Shown: one piece after another, positions 1 through 10,577 of the stretch
How positions within the stretch are numbered: the stretch's first letter is position 1
Layout of the letters: each line of letters opens with the position of its first letter
Assembly: GCA_014529385.2 (NCBI GenBank)
Contig: CM043969.1
Location: forward strand, 9,711,001 to 9,775,000
Reading direction: 5' to 3'
Length of the DNA stretch: 64,000 bases
Source of the DNA: Adiantum capillus-veneris
Lineage: Eukaryota > Streptophyta > Polypodiopsida > Polypodiales > Pteridaceae
Position numbers and translations under genes: made by a program
Notes under the pieces: model-generated
What the model was told of the DNA's origin: nothing
The model's input: only the letters and a program-made list of their open reading frames with translations
Databases searched by the model: none

Positions 1-275
1 CTCAGGAAGATCAAAGTGTGTCTCAGCCGAGGAACATTCACACATAAGAAAGTGTATATGATGCGCCGCTAAACAATGACAAACATACGTCTCGTACACT
101 TTCTATGTCACACGTTAAACCATCAGTAAGTTGCACATAACCAAGTCTCCCATTAGATAAACTACTAAACCACTCACGACAAGATGTGACATAGAAAGCA
201 TCATCACCATCTAGTAACCATTGTGGAGAAAGTGTGCTATCCATAGACATATCTGTAAGAGGTATATTAATTTTG
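1..275 (-). mobile_element. Ty1/copia-type fossil fragment (non-autonomous family, copy 1)
   Basis: The minus strand reads as the protease-proximal part of a copia polyprotein, with stretches such as SPQWLLDGDD, SNGRLGYVQL and SLFSGASYTL. The same stretch occurs in the copies at about 25.2-25.5 kb and 48.4-48.7 kb, so this is a third member of one family. The window edge cuts it, so its LTRs are not visible. It is broken. Confidence 0.7.
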
Positions 276-319
276 ACCTCGAAATTATCAAGTGGATTTG
301 TTGATCTAGCAGTTCAAAT

Positions 320-2420
320 TTTTCTGTTAGCATGGTGAAAGGATATGAGTGGAGCTACGTCCATGAGCTGCGTGATGGAAATAATACATCTCAATTGAAA
401 TGCAAGACTTGGGCCATGAGTTTAGTGGTAATGCAATCAGAATCAAAGAGAATTTGTTTAAAGTCCCTGGTAATGTGTTCGAGTGTACAACTCCAACAAG
501 AGATATTCATGCTAGATTGCCAAAGTATACTCGCATAGCAGAGCAAATTATTGCAGCTAAAAAGAAAATTTTTAATGCCAAGAAAGTTGCAATGGATGTT
601 AAAATGTCTGTTGTCAATGAGAGGACAAAGCATGTGCCTATGGAAACAAATGATCACACTCCCCAGTCAACTCCTTTTCATGGACATGCTTCAATGTTAG
701 TAGCTGCAAATCCTAGCTCAACTAAAGTTAGTAAAGCATCATCAATGGACAAACATTGTATGAAGCGAGATAAGCAATGGTTTCTTGAGTTGCACTTGAA
801 ATGGACGCAAGCTTTTGTGTCGTGCGGTATACCATTCAATGCTATGCGGAACCCCATATTTCAAAATGCTTTAATGAGAATGACCAAAAAAGGGTTTGTG
901 CTTCCTAATTATAATAAGATGCACACAAAGTATCTAGATAAAGTGAAAGACAGTACTGAAGCCATCCTCAAGTGCACGATGGTGGACTTTGTTCCTGTGT
1001 ATGGTTGCACCATAGTGTTGGATGGATGGAACAACTGTCAGAAGAAGCCGCTCATCAATGTGATGCTTATCAATCCTAGAGGGTCTATGTTCGTAGAATC
1101 CATTGACACCTCTTTAAAAGAGAAGACAAGTGATTATCTAGCAAGGATATATGAGCGCCCTATAGAAAAGGCAGGTTGGCCAAAGAATGTGACTGCAATT
1201 GTTATAGATAATGCATCCAATTACAAGGCTGCAGGGAGGGCTATCCAACTTAAGTACCCAAAAATTCCTTGGGTGCCATCTTCCATGCATACTCTTAATT
1301 TGCTATTAAAAGACATCGGTAAAATGGCCGTCACAAAACAAATGCTACTGGATGAAAACTATGTGGTGAAATTTATTAGAGAGAATCAATTTTTGTCTGC
1401 TCTTTTTCAAATAAAATCACCCAACAAAACTTTGCAGATATTTTGTGCGATAAGGTTTGCAACCGCATACTATGTTCTTGCCGCCTTACAAGAAGTAAAG
1501 CCTACTTTGATTGAAAGGGTAGCGGATAGACGATGGGGTGCTTGGCTTAGCAAGTATCCTAGCTACCAAGAGGCAGCTACAAGATGTTTACAGCTTGTGA
1601 ACTTGCAAGTTTTTTGGCGCAATGTAGAGAGAATTGTCACCCTAGCCAAACCATTTGTAGATCTTTTGTGAATAGTTGACAGACTCTTTTGTCTTTTGTC
1701 AAGTTGATTGGTATATGTTAGAGGCATTACGCAAACTAAGAGAGCATGTTGGCTTTGGTGCAAAGGACAAAGCTTTCATAATCACAGTTGCCAACAAGCA
1801 ATGGGTGCAATTTCACACTGTTGCATGGTGCTGCATTTGTATTGGATCCCATATTTCAAATGCACCAACAATCGGCCAATAAAGAAGTCATGAGTGACTT
1901 CAAAATAGTGTGCTCTCAACTATTGAAACAAGAGGATGGGGAAATTGCTTTTCATCAGCGAGTTGATTATGCTAATAGAACTGGAATGTTCTAGGATCCA
2001 TGGCATATAGATGCCATTGCACACACAAGCGCACCTCTATGGTGGAAGGAGTATGGTAGGGAGAAAGTGGAGCTGTAACACATTGCTGTTAGAGTTCTAT
2101 ATGTCGCTACATCAAGTGGAAGATGTGAGAGAAATTTGTCGGATTTTGACTTTATGCATACCAAGAAACAAAACCGGCTTCATCCTAAATGTGCTGCTGA
2201 TTTTGTTTATTTTTTCTGCAACATGAGACTTATCCATAATCCAGTGAACATTCCTTCAAGAGCAACACAAAAGCACTATGGTGTCTTTCAAACCCATGAA
2301 GCTACAGCTGCAGAAGTAGATGATGATGATGATATGAAATGGGAGATAGCTTCAGAATGCTTTGATATGGATGAAATAGATGATATGATTGGTGTGTTTG
2401 ATGGAGACGAAGATGTATGA
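320..2420 (+). pseudogene. Decayed hAT-superfamily transposase (BED finger, DUF659, hAT dimerisation region)
   Basis: The product would be a cut-and-paste hAT transposase. A BED-type finger starts near 345 (WSYVHELRDGN, then GHEFSGNAIRIKE). The longest open stretch, 400-1671 (423 residues), holds a DUF659-like core: LDGWNNCQKKPLINVML, VIDNASNYKAAG and SSMHTLNLLLKDIGK. The C-terminal dimerisation region continues in other frames at about 1880-2420: a WWKEYG element, then SSGRCERNLSDFDFMHTKK, then an acidic tail rich in D. The BED finger is split by a one-base shift near 410, a stop lies at 1669-1671, and further shifts follow, so the gene is dead. No terminal inverted repeats or 8-bp target duplication were found. 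Family assignment is from motifs; decay is seen directly. Confidence 0.85.
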
Positions 2421-2497
2421 CTAAAGGCCTATAAGTTTTACTCGCTGTGAGTATGTGAAAATTATGACACATCGCCATTTTATAGTACAAGATGTTC

Positions 2498-2498
<1 letters not shown>

Positions 2499-2548
<50 letters not shown>
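2499..2548. repeat. (CT)n followed by (TATC)n microsatellite
   Basis: An uninterrupted CT run passes directly into about three TATC units. It lies just downstream of the hAT transposase remnant. Confidence 0.95.
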
Positions 2549-2713
2549 AAGTTACTTTTGCAATAAGAGTCATAATTACAGTTAGATACAATACATTACA
2601 ATTTTTGTGATCAAGAATACGAAAATGCACAGCTGAGGGGATAAATGACGAGTTGTGATTACAAAAACTGTAGCCCTTTGCCAAAATAGATAGGGGTAAA
2701 GTGAGCAAAGTGC

Positions 2714-5035
2714 TCAAGCCAAAGATTGAGTTAGCTCATTGAGTAGTTCATCTATGTCGAACTCAATACTTTCAAGTGCAAGAGATGGGCCTGCAGGTTC
2801 TTGTTACGAAGGACCAACTTGATTTGGCAATAATCTGTAGAGTGTTGCATACTGCTGCAGCTTGGATTGGGCCTCTGATAGCTCTATCTCAAGCTCAAGG
2901 ATTCTGCCGTGCAAAATATCAGGTGTCTCTCCTTGGCTTGCAAGATCTTGCCCTTTGCTTGCTAATGCAACAAGCATCTCTGATTCTTTGGGAAGTAGAC
3001 CTATAGGACCTTTGCGTGCAGGCATTGGATTATTGGCGTGACTTGCTGCCACTTTCTCTACAATCTGACCATGTCCAATGCCAGAATTTTTGGGGCGGTC
3101 TGACCAATCTACACATCTTCCAAGGATGTCGTAAACATAGAATTGCTGTATAAAATAGAGTGCCAATTGGTTATTGTTTGGCATAACTCTCTCTCGACAT
3201 ATGAATATTCATATCAATACTCCTGAGAGTCCTTTGTGCTGAAAATCTAATAGCTTTACAGAAGCTGATTCCTTGGCATTGCCATTGATTCAAAATAAGT
3301 GTTGGCACACAAAGTGGCTTGGTGTAATAGATTTGAGGTCTTTCTCTTGGCCATAATTCTCTCTCTTCTTTGTAGATGGCTCGTACTTTAGTGTGGTTAA
3401 GTTCTTCTTCCATATATGTCAATCAAACGAATATGTCATCATTAGAAATACTTATCATGAAGTTAACAGGTTATCACTTTCAAATTCTCAAAGCAAAAGA
3501 AGGGATTACTTAATCATGCTGCAATAAAGAGACATAATATTTATCACCATGTCGTTGGAAAGACACAAGATAACTTGATCAACTATATATTTACAAGAGC
3601 AACTAAAGAGGACAATAATTAAATCATCAGCTGGTTGTAGACCAGAAATCATTACAATGTCATAGCCCACTCTATGGGCACTGTTTAGACAGAGAGAAAG
3701 ATCAAAATCATTAGGTTGGGTTGAGGGATTGTTTTGCTTGTCACTCTCAAGGTGCGTGAGTACATTGCTTAAAAAATCCCTTTTGTTTTGCTCGTGCGGC
3801 ACTAACATGAAGTTCAAGCGTCATTTACAACTATGACACATAGAGTAGATATCCATGGCTTTATTCTAGGGAGGGAGGTTAGTAGATATGCATTCTGGGG
3901 CAGCCCATGGAAAATCTCTCTTGGTCTGCTTTTTAGTTTCTATTTGCAAGTTGCGAAGAGGAGGAAAGCATGTCGTTGTTTTGGTCTTTGAAGATGACCC
4001 CCGATCCACAATACCTGCATAGACCCCCTTTTGTCCAACGTGAAGCATCATGTTGCGGGAGTGAAGGTCATTGTGGAGATAGTCGTGCGCATGTAGATAC
4101 TTTAGGGTCTGAATAAGAGCATTTATTATATGAAAAATGTTATTTTTGGAATAGCTCTATTGTTCCTTCAATGGTTACATAATCGCAAATGGCACGTTGA
4201 CTTTCATCTGCAGTGCACTCTCTTATCCACTGCTCTTGCCATTCCAAAAATGTGAAATGAGCATTGGACGCTTTATGTGGCAGACCATGACAAGTGGATA
4301 AATAATGCCATGATGAGCGATGTCCAAAACTGTGGCTTCGTGCTTGACCTGCTGATCCATTGTGGGTCTATGCAAGTGGACTTTGAAGATCCTCACTGCA
4401 TACAATGGCTCTTTAAACGCAAGATGTGTGACACCTACACGCTTCACATGTGCCCATCTCCCTTCTCCGATCTGCAGAGCCTGTATGTTGAAGATTGCAG
4501 TTTCTGAAAAACGATGTAATATAGGGAGGAGTTGAGACTGATCGAGATCAAGAGTGGCACTAGCAGTAGACTCTATTCTAACTATATTTTCTGGTTCTTC
4601 AGTAGCATCAGAAGAGTTTTCTTCCACTCTTGTGTGCTTTGCTGCTCTTTCTAGCTTTCCCTTGCTCTTGAACTCTGTATACAACTATTGCACAAGTTGT
4701 ATACGAGTAGCTATGCCTCACAAAGTAACAGGAATTTTTAGATCCTGAAAAATCTTTGCAATCTGTCCTATAGACTGCTTGGCCATGTTCAATAATGAAC
4801 CTGATGTCATTAGAGATATGTTAAAAGAAGCGGGCATAAATGCGCCTAATGAATCTGTTCAATTATAGACTTTGCTAAGGCCTCTTTGAACTGGTAATAA
4901 TGTTTCGGAGTAGAGGGGTTTAGGTACTGACAAAGATCAGGATTTGACATGTGATGAAAGTGATGTACTATCACTTCAAAGGAGAATTTTTGTTGATGTT
5001 TCCCCAGCTTAGTATCCACTATATCTGCAAGGTAT
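2714..5035 (-). pseudogene. Decayed protein-kinase-like gene with coiled-coil tail
   Basis: Read on the minus strand. An N-terminal piece (near 5030-4870, LADIVDTKLGKHQQKF) is followed by MTSGSLLNMAKQSIGQIAKI at about 4812-4750. The N-lobe follows at 4684-4223, with a glycine-loop-like IGEGRWAHVKRV, YAVRIFK and HEATVLDIAHH. The catalytic loop HNDLHSRN lies at about 4090-4060, then VYAGIVDRG in the position of DFG, and WAAPE at about 3900. The C-terminal part (3184-2714) has a heptad-like ILELEIELSEAQSKLQQ and ends in EFDIDELLNELTQ with a TGA at 2714-2716. Several in-frame stops (for example at 2804-2806, and two upstream of 4684) look like C-to-T changes of CGA or CAG codons, and there are frame changes near 4850, 4220 and 4130. 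Kinase fold is inferred from motif order; the substrate and exact family are unknown. A spliced gene with some intron-borne stops cannot be excluded. Confidence 0.6.
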
Positions 5036-5168
5036 AATTTTAAAACATAAACATTGTCAGAGGAGAGGGGAAACTATCAAAATTGTGTCATGATCCTAAT
5101 CCATACACAATTGATATAATTTACAATATATTATGATTGCAATACATACATTGTACAAAAGAGAGGAG

Positions 5169-5169
<1 letters not shown>

Positions 5170-5248
<79 letters not shown>
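5170..5248. repeat. (CA)n microsatellite, about 79 bp
   Basis: A perfect CA array. It sits just left of a dispersed repeat that borders the 9.5-kb TIR unit. Confidence 0.97.
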
Positions 5249-5250
<2 letters not shown>

Positions 5251-5399
5251 TGGAGAGAGGTGAACAGTCCAGCAGTGTGAGAGACGCTCTGGACCTTGTT
5301 ATGTGTGTTACATAATACACGTAAACGACTGGTGGAGCGTGAAAGTGAACAACCCAGCTTGTGTGAGGTATACTCAACACAATCCCTGGACGTTGTTGT

Positions 5400-5625
5400 A
5401 ATGTTGATTGATAGTTTAATCAATCTAATCCCTGATGAAGTGTGTGGAAAGCACAACACAACCATCAGTGGTGGACAATTTTAAGAATCTCAGATTGTGG
5501 ACAAACATCGTACATATTTACGTCTAAGACAACACCGAGTCATCCATTATTGAGTGTCATATCTACGAATCAAAAAGTACAAGGGCAAGGCGTATCATGA
5601 GATGAAGAGGGCATAGGTATGCATT
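5400..5625 (+). repeat. Flanking repeat A (related to repeat B at 15.2-15.5 kb)
   Basis: A diverged ~220-bp sequence in the same orientation as repeat B. Shared words include ATCCCTGATGAA, CACAACACA, AAGACAACACC, AGTCATC and GATGAAGAGGGCATA. It abuts the left end of the TIR unit at 5626. It is not one of the unit's inverted ends, because both copies point the same way. Confidence 0.65.
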
Positions 5626-5626
5626 A

Positions 5627-5655
5627 GGAAAAATATGAACCCTTTAGGGGCCCTT
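5627..5655 (+). repeat. Left terminal inverted repeat of the 9.5-kb unit
   Basis: GGAAAAATATGAACC plus a looser continuation up to GGGGCC. It pairs with the right end at 15133-15161 with one mismatch in the first 15 bases. Confidence 0.55.
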
Positions 5656-5976
5656 TGGGATTAAGGTTAATTAGAGGCCAGCCAATGAGAAGAGGGTGGC
5701 GGACACACTCTATGCCCTTAAAAATGTAGAGGGACAAAGTAGTCTTACACTTCTTAAATGGGCTCTTACCTAGTGAGAAGGTGGGGTGGGGGGGTGGGTG
5801 GGCCATATGGAACCTCCAACTTCCCTCCTTTTTTATCCGGTTTTGAAAAAATCCCAAAAATTTGAAATTTTTCAAATTTTTCAAAACTCAAATTTCATCT
5901 TCTTAAAACCCCCCTAAAACTATTTTATGGTCAAAAAAGCATTTTTTGACCTCAAAAAGTCAAAACGTGCACCCAA

Positions 5977-5985
5977 AAACCCTAA
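5977..5985 (+). promoter_or_regulatory. Telo-box-like motif upstream of gene A
   Basis: AAACCCTAA lies about 400 bp before the gene A start codon. Telo-boxes occur in many plant promoters of growth-related genes. A single short match can arise by chance. Confidence 0.3.
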
Positions 5986-6207
5986 AATTCAAATTATTTT
6001 AAAAACTTTTGAAAAAACTTTTTTTGCTATCCAGAGCTCCCCCAAAAGTAGTTCTTAGGAAAAAAGTGATTTTCTCTCTCTAGAACCCCTTTTCCAACCC
6101 CTCCTTGGTTGCAACCATCACACTCATCCTCTACTCCAACACACTCTCTCTCTACACCATCTCCATTGCTGCAGCAAGGAAGCTCATCTCTCCTCCCCTA
6201 CCACCTT

Positions 6208-6314
6208 CCATTGCCACACCAAGCAAAGGTTATCCACCTTCTCCTCCCATTGCCACACCAAGAAAGGGTTATCCACCTTCTCCACCCATTGCCACAAGGG
6301 TTAACCACCTTCTC
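6208..6314 (+). repeat. Three tandem copies of a ~39-bp unit in the gene A leader
   Basis: The units share CCATTGCCACACCAAG, then a GGTTATCCACCTTCTCC element; the last copy is shortened. They lie in the inferred 5' UTR, about 80 bp before the start codon. Confidence 0.85.
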
Positions 6315-6388
6315 ATATCACTTTATCCCACCTACATTGTAGCAACAAGCAAGGTGCTTCTCCTCCTCCTAGTTTTCGTTGCTCAACC

Positions 6389-7724
6389 ATGGCCAACTCT
6401 ACTTCGCAAAAGCGGCCAAAGGATGAGGTCACAACACTTGCATGCCACAACACTAGAGGTGTAGATGATGAGTGGGTGCCACAAGAGTTCACCAAAGGTG
6501 CTTGGGTATACATGCAACCATTTGCTATTGGCCCTCATCGTGTGCAGAATCATGCAAACTTGGATCTTCATTGGAAAGGAAAGCTCCTTGGCTTCAAGAA
6601 CCGCAAAGACAAGGGGACCGTAGCCATTGTGCAACATGTTTTCTCAATGTCAACCATGCATTTGCAACAACCACCTCGATTTCCAACACATTGTAAGTAC
6701 ATGTTTTGAGAATACAAAGCTAGGTGTGAAATCACAATGTAATGTTATTATGGATTCATACTTAAGATTTGTCATGCATTTATAGTCATATTTCCATCCA
6801 CGTTGGTGGAGGAGCAGCCACTACATAGTCTCTCCGGCACATTCAATGCTATACATGAGGATATTGGAGCAATAATGTTCCCACATCTTTGCCCAACCAA
6901 ACTGGTTCAAAGAAGGATTTTCTTCTATTCTCACTCCTATATTGTCCCTACTTCTACACAAGCGTTTGGAATGTTTGAACCCATCAAAGTAACTTCCTTA
7001 TTAAGTATGGAGTGGCTGGTGCCAGATTTGTGGTCGATAGCATCTTTCAAGCAAAAGATGATAATGGATGTCCAAAACTCTTTGAAATACTCTAAAGCTT
7101 CTAGGTCTATGGGCTTGAGTTGGTGTTTGCCTATTCATTGTTTTGTGCACATTTTTAAAGAGTTTGGATTTGTGGAGACTACCACAATGCTTGTATGTAA
7201 AGATGCACATTACGAGGAATTAGGAAGGCTTTTAGAAGAGGACTGGGGTTTTGTGGAGGGCATGCACAACGGGGACCGGTACCGTTGTAAGATTGGAGCT
7301 TCAGGTATTGCGCTATTTGAAATCCCGCACCTCCTTGTACATACTATTTCACTATGATCGTTGGATGTGCAAGCTTGGAATGTGGACTCCCTTACAGAGT
7401 GTAGACGGCGCTATTGCAAGCTTTGACATTTCAGTGAAGATGCCCAACGATACTTTGGAGGAAATCCAAGTGAACAAGCATTGGACTCTCAGTAATATTC
7501 GAGAACATTTGGTTATTATGGGTTTTAAGGCCCTTCAACAAGCACAATTTTGTTTACAAGGTCACAAGGTGAGAATCCTTCCACCACATTTTCAATACAT
7601 CATGGTTTGTTGATCATTGGATACTTATTGTAATGAATGTCCGCAGATTGGGAAGAGAATGGAAGACAAATTGAAGGTCGAGGAGGATTGGGGGATGGAT
7701 GGAACTATGCTATCAATCTTATAA
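6389..7724 (+). CDS. Gene A of the 9.5-kb unit, unrecognised protein, spliced
   Basis: I do not recognise this protein. Exon 1 (6389-6692) starts at MANSTSQKRPKDEV and contains GAWVYMQPFAIGPHRV and WKGKLLGFKNRKDKGTVAIV. A GTAAGT donor at 6693 and an AG at 6784-6785 join it in frame (phase 1) to exon 2, which has LVEEQPLHSLSGTFN and FVETTTMLVCKDAHYEEL. Exon 2 runs to about 7304; a further intron to about 7373 is likely, but its phases do not fit cleanly, so there may be one frame lesion. Exon 3 has SFDISVKMPNDTLEEIQVN and ends at 7568. Intron 7569-7646 (GTGAGA...CGCAG) leads in phase to a last exon ending at TAA 7722-7724. Well-formed introns suggest a formerly functional nuclear gene. The GAWVY...WKGKLLGF part faintly resembles a BAH- or Tudor-like barrel; I do not assert that. 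Confidence 0.5.
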
Positions 7725-7940
7725 CTTTGTAACTCTTGCAATTTTCAAATTGATCCCCGCTATAATCAACATGATTTGCTTTGGCAAATCATGCCTTTGA
7801 ATATAATTTTTTGCATTGGGATGAGAAATCATTTTTTGGTGAAAGTGCCTTTTTTTTTAATGTCTTAAAAAAAGGGTTCACTATTTTCACTTTTGCAACT
7901 CTTGAGCTCCTCCACTCTCTATCTACACCCCAGGCTAGAC

Positions 7941-9478
7941 ATGGATGCTTCCACAGCCTCTGCATCTGCAGCCACATCCACCCCTTTGTCACGCTTCATC
8001 CTCTTCCTCGAGGACACCAAATACAAAGGGAAGTTGGACCTCCATACCTTTTTTACTCGTCTCCCTGACCTTGATGCCACAGTTGCCCTTCACATGGATG
8101 CATTTGCCGAGATTTTTGCGTTCATGGAGGAGCACATCATAAAATATTATGTATATATCCCCCTACATGTAGGGATCTGGGTGCCTTGCGATCTTTTGCA
8201 CTATATACACAAAGGTGATCGCCCATTCTCCAAGCGGTTGCAACGATTCCAAGAAATTGCAACCGATGCAGGCCATTACTTGGACGAGCAAGCCCTAGGG
8301 GTGTCAGCGCTCAAGAAGCGCAAGTTGGGGGTGGAGTACCTTTCTCGGCTCGCAACATTTATCTTCTTGGTGAGCGAGGAACCTGATTTGGAGGAGCTCC
8401 ACTTACCACACCTTCAGGTTGGGTCCTTTATCAAGGACACCAAGGAGCAGCAGGTTATCCCCACGAACCCTGTAGCGGAAGAAAAGGCACACCAGCTCGA
8501 GTACCCTAGGGGTCTTGAGGAAGTGGTTGAGAAATCCAAAATTGCGGCTGGCCCTAGTGACACTCCATTGCCACTACCACTGACGGATGTGGCTATCCCA
8601 GAGGTAGAAATCATCCGCTTCTCCTCAGTGCTAGTGGATGGGGAGGAGTATGTGTTCCTGCATGATTTGGAGAAATCATTTGGCCTGTGCATGGTGAATG
8701 CTTGAGCGTGCTATGCAACAGCACCAAATGTCCCTTAGACAATACGCCAGATGCCCTAGAAAGCAAGCTCTTGCCAGATGGGGACTCTGTTTCTGACACT
8801 ATTGCAGTTGTATGTGCAGAGGTCCTGGCAGCAGAGAAGTTGCATGTGACTGATGAAGAATTCCAAGCCACGCAAGCCAAGGTTGAGGCTGCTAGGATGC
8901 CTATGCCATTATGCAACCTCCCATCTGATGATCCAAAGCTCGTATCTGTGGTGCATGGGAGCATTGACTTGGATGCAAAGGGAAATAGGGAGGAGGACGA
9001 CAAGGAGCAGGAGGTAAATTGTATCCTAATTTTCATGTTACTATTTTATCCTTCATTGTCTTTTTTCTCAACCTTCATCGGTTTATGACAGGATGTCGTG
9101 GAGGTTGATGATTTTGCTTCAAGGACGGGTGGCAAGCGGACGGGCTTTGGACCTCAAGCTTCCCTTGCGCATAACCTAGGACAACTCCCCCCTGGCGATG
9201 TGGCCATTATCCATAATGAATTTACTCCCCAAGCCCATTTTATGACTTGGTCGTTAAAAGCTTTGAGCAAGTTTTTGTGTTTGAGTACCATTGCTCAAAT
9301 TGCGCATCAAGTGTTCCTAGTGCGTAGATCCCTTGTATGCACAGTGTTTGGCATTGGCTTTCGTGGTAAAGTGCTTGCCCAGATAGGGATACATGCTTCC
9401 ATTGGATCAACTGACACAAAGGCCATAGCGCAGTCCCTCTTGACTGGGGAGTTGCCTTACGCGCAAAATAGGCGCTAG
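7941..9478 (+). CDS. Gene B of the 9.5-kb unit, unrecognised protein
   Basis: The first exon, from MDAST at 7941, reads open to 8705: KLDLHTFFTRLPDLDATVAL, FMEEHIIKYYVYIPLHVGIW, a basic ALKKRKLGVEYLSRL, and DGEEYVFLHDLEKSFGL at its end. The reading then shifts frame near 8690-8705, probably a single-base lesion, and goes on to 9013 with DEEFQATQAKVEAARMP and an acidic EEDDKEQE. A clean intron 9014-9091 (GTAAAT...GACAG) joins in phase to DVVEVDDFASRTGGKRTGF. The last exon has a hydrophobic LSTIAQIAHQVFLVRRSLV and ends at 9478 (...LLTGELPYAQNRR). It follows gene A on the same strand by 216 bp. The DGEEYVFLHDL patch is only loosely like KilA-N-type modules. No function is claimed. Confidence 0.5.
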
Positions 9479-9712
9479 GAAATGGTCAAAAAAATTATGA
9501 ACTCCTCAGATACATGATGTAAAATCACCGTTTTGGAAGTAATAAAAAATATTTGAAATTGTCTCTCTATCTTGCAAATTCTTTTGAATGTGATTTGTCA
9601 ATCTTGAAAATTGTTTCAATTGGTGATATGAAAATTGTTTTGATTGGTGACTTTGTAATTTCAAGTTCTGTATGTAATTTCAGTCAATTTCAGTAATTTA
9701 GGTATTTTATGT

Positions 9713-9862
9713 TCCCTAGGGGGTAGATAAGCCTACCAAGGGCCAAAAAAAGCCTGGCCACAAGGGCGCCCAAATGGCCCATCCATCAGGTTGGATGGGC
9801 CATTTGCGCGCCCTTGTGGCCAAGCTTTATTTTTCCCCTATTAGGCTTATCTACCCCCTAGG
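9713..9862. repeat. Hairpin P1 (150-bp palindrome)
   Basis: The left arm runs CCTAGGGGGTAGATAAGCC to GGCCCATCCA; the right arm is its near-exact reverse complement ending GGCTTATCTACCCCCTAGG. The core holds CCACAAGGGCGCCCAAATGG and its complement. The loop is only about 8-10 bp. Confidence 0.93.
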
Positions 9863-10212
9863 ATACTTACAAAGCACAAATTTATTGAAACGAATTGGTT
9901 TTGCATCATTAATTTAGATGCACCCTTTTTATGGCAATTCCAGCATATGTTCACACTCAAGGACACTAGAAAAGGTGAAATCAATTATGAAATGAAGTTT
10001 CCAGCACACTATCACCTCCTTTAGCTCTACCTAGTACACCCCTGCACCAAAAAGTCCAATTACATTGGACATTTGAAAAATCCAAATTAATGTTGCATAG
10101 ACACTTGGTTTCACAATATGTTAATTTTTTTGATATCCTATAGGGAATTCAAAGCTTGAAATGGCAAAAAAAGGGTGTCCACAAGGATCCATGTAAAATA
10201 ATGTTGCAAAAC

Positions 10213-10424
10213 CAATAGGTTTTAGTAAATTTGTGCTTTTTAAGTACCCTTGGGGGTAGATAAGCATACAAGGGGTAAAAAAAAGACTGGCCACAAGGGC
10301 GCGCAAATGGCCCATCCAAAACTGATGGATGGGCCATTTGCGCGCCCTTGTGGCCAGGCTTTTTTTTGCCCCTTAGAGGCTTATCTACCCCCAAGGGTAC
10401 TTAAAAAGCACAAATTTACTGAAA
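10213..10424. repeat. Hairpin P2 (~210-bp palindrome, related to P1)
   Basis: Its arms share the P1 core (CCACAAGGGCGCGCAAATGG) and extend further out through GTAGATAAGC, CCCTTGGGGG, TTTTTAAGTAC and TAAATTTGTGC. Arm identity is very high, so it is either recent or kept uniform by conversion. Confidence 0.93.
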
Positions 10425-10577
10425 TTGACTGAAATTACATACAAAACTTGAAATTACAAAGTCATTTCATTACAAAGATAATAAACACAGTAGACACAAC
10501 TGTTGATCATATTGTCATTCGAAAGTCAAATCATTACAAAGATAAGGGTGTGCAATACAAAAGAGGGGTAACTCCGG

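Larger units (their letters stand above)
5640..6388. other. Left subterminal region and leader of gene A
   Basis: No gene is seen. The stretch holds a G-rich patch near 5780-5805, A/T-rich sequence, then a CT-rich leader (about 6075-6385) of the kind common in plant 5' UTRs. The mirror-image region before gene D (14600-14740) is equally pyrimidine-rich on its coding strand. Confidence 0.5.
9640..10480. repeat. Compound palindrome between convergent gene sets
   Basis: The block is an imperfect inverted repeat about a centre near 10.06 kb. Its outer arms (9648-9698 and 10419-10463) pair through words such as GACTTTGTAATTTCAAGTT and ATTTCAGTCAATTTCAGTA. Inside each outer arm sits a self-complementary hairpin, and inside those a second pair of arms (about 9863-9930 and 10155-10240; shared GCACAAATTTA and TTGGTTTTGCA). 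It lies exactly between the stop of gene B (9478) and the end of the H3-like gene (10578), so transcripts from both sides could read into it and fold. Confidence 0.85.

Noticed and set aside
5133-5315. Open frames of poly-Thr/His or poly-Val/Cys through the CA array
   Set aside because: They are translations of a dinucleotide repeat. The same holds for poly-Leu/Ser and poly-Arg/Glu frames at 16.8, 22.3, 26.6, 33.5 and 42.9 kb.
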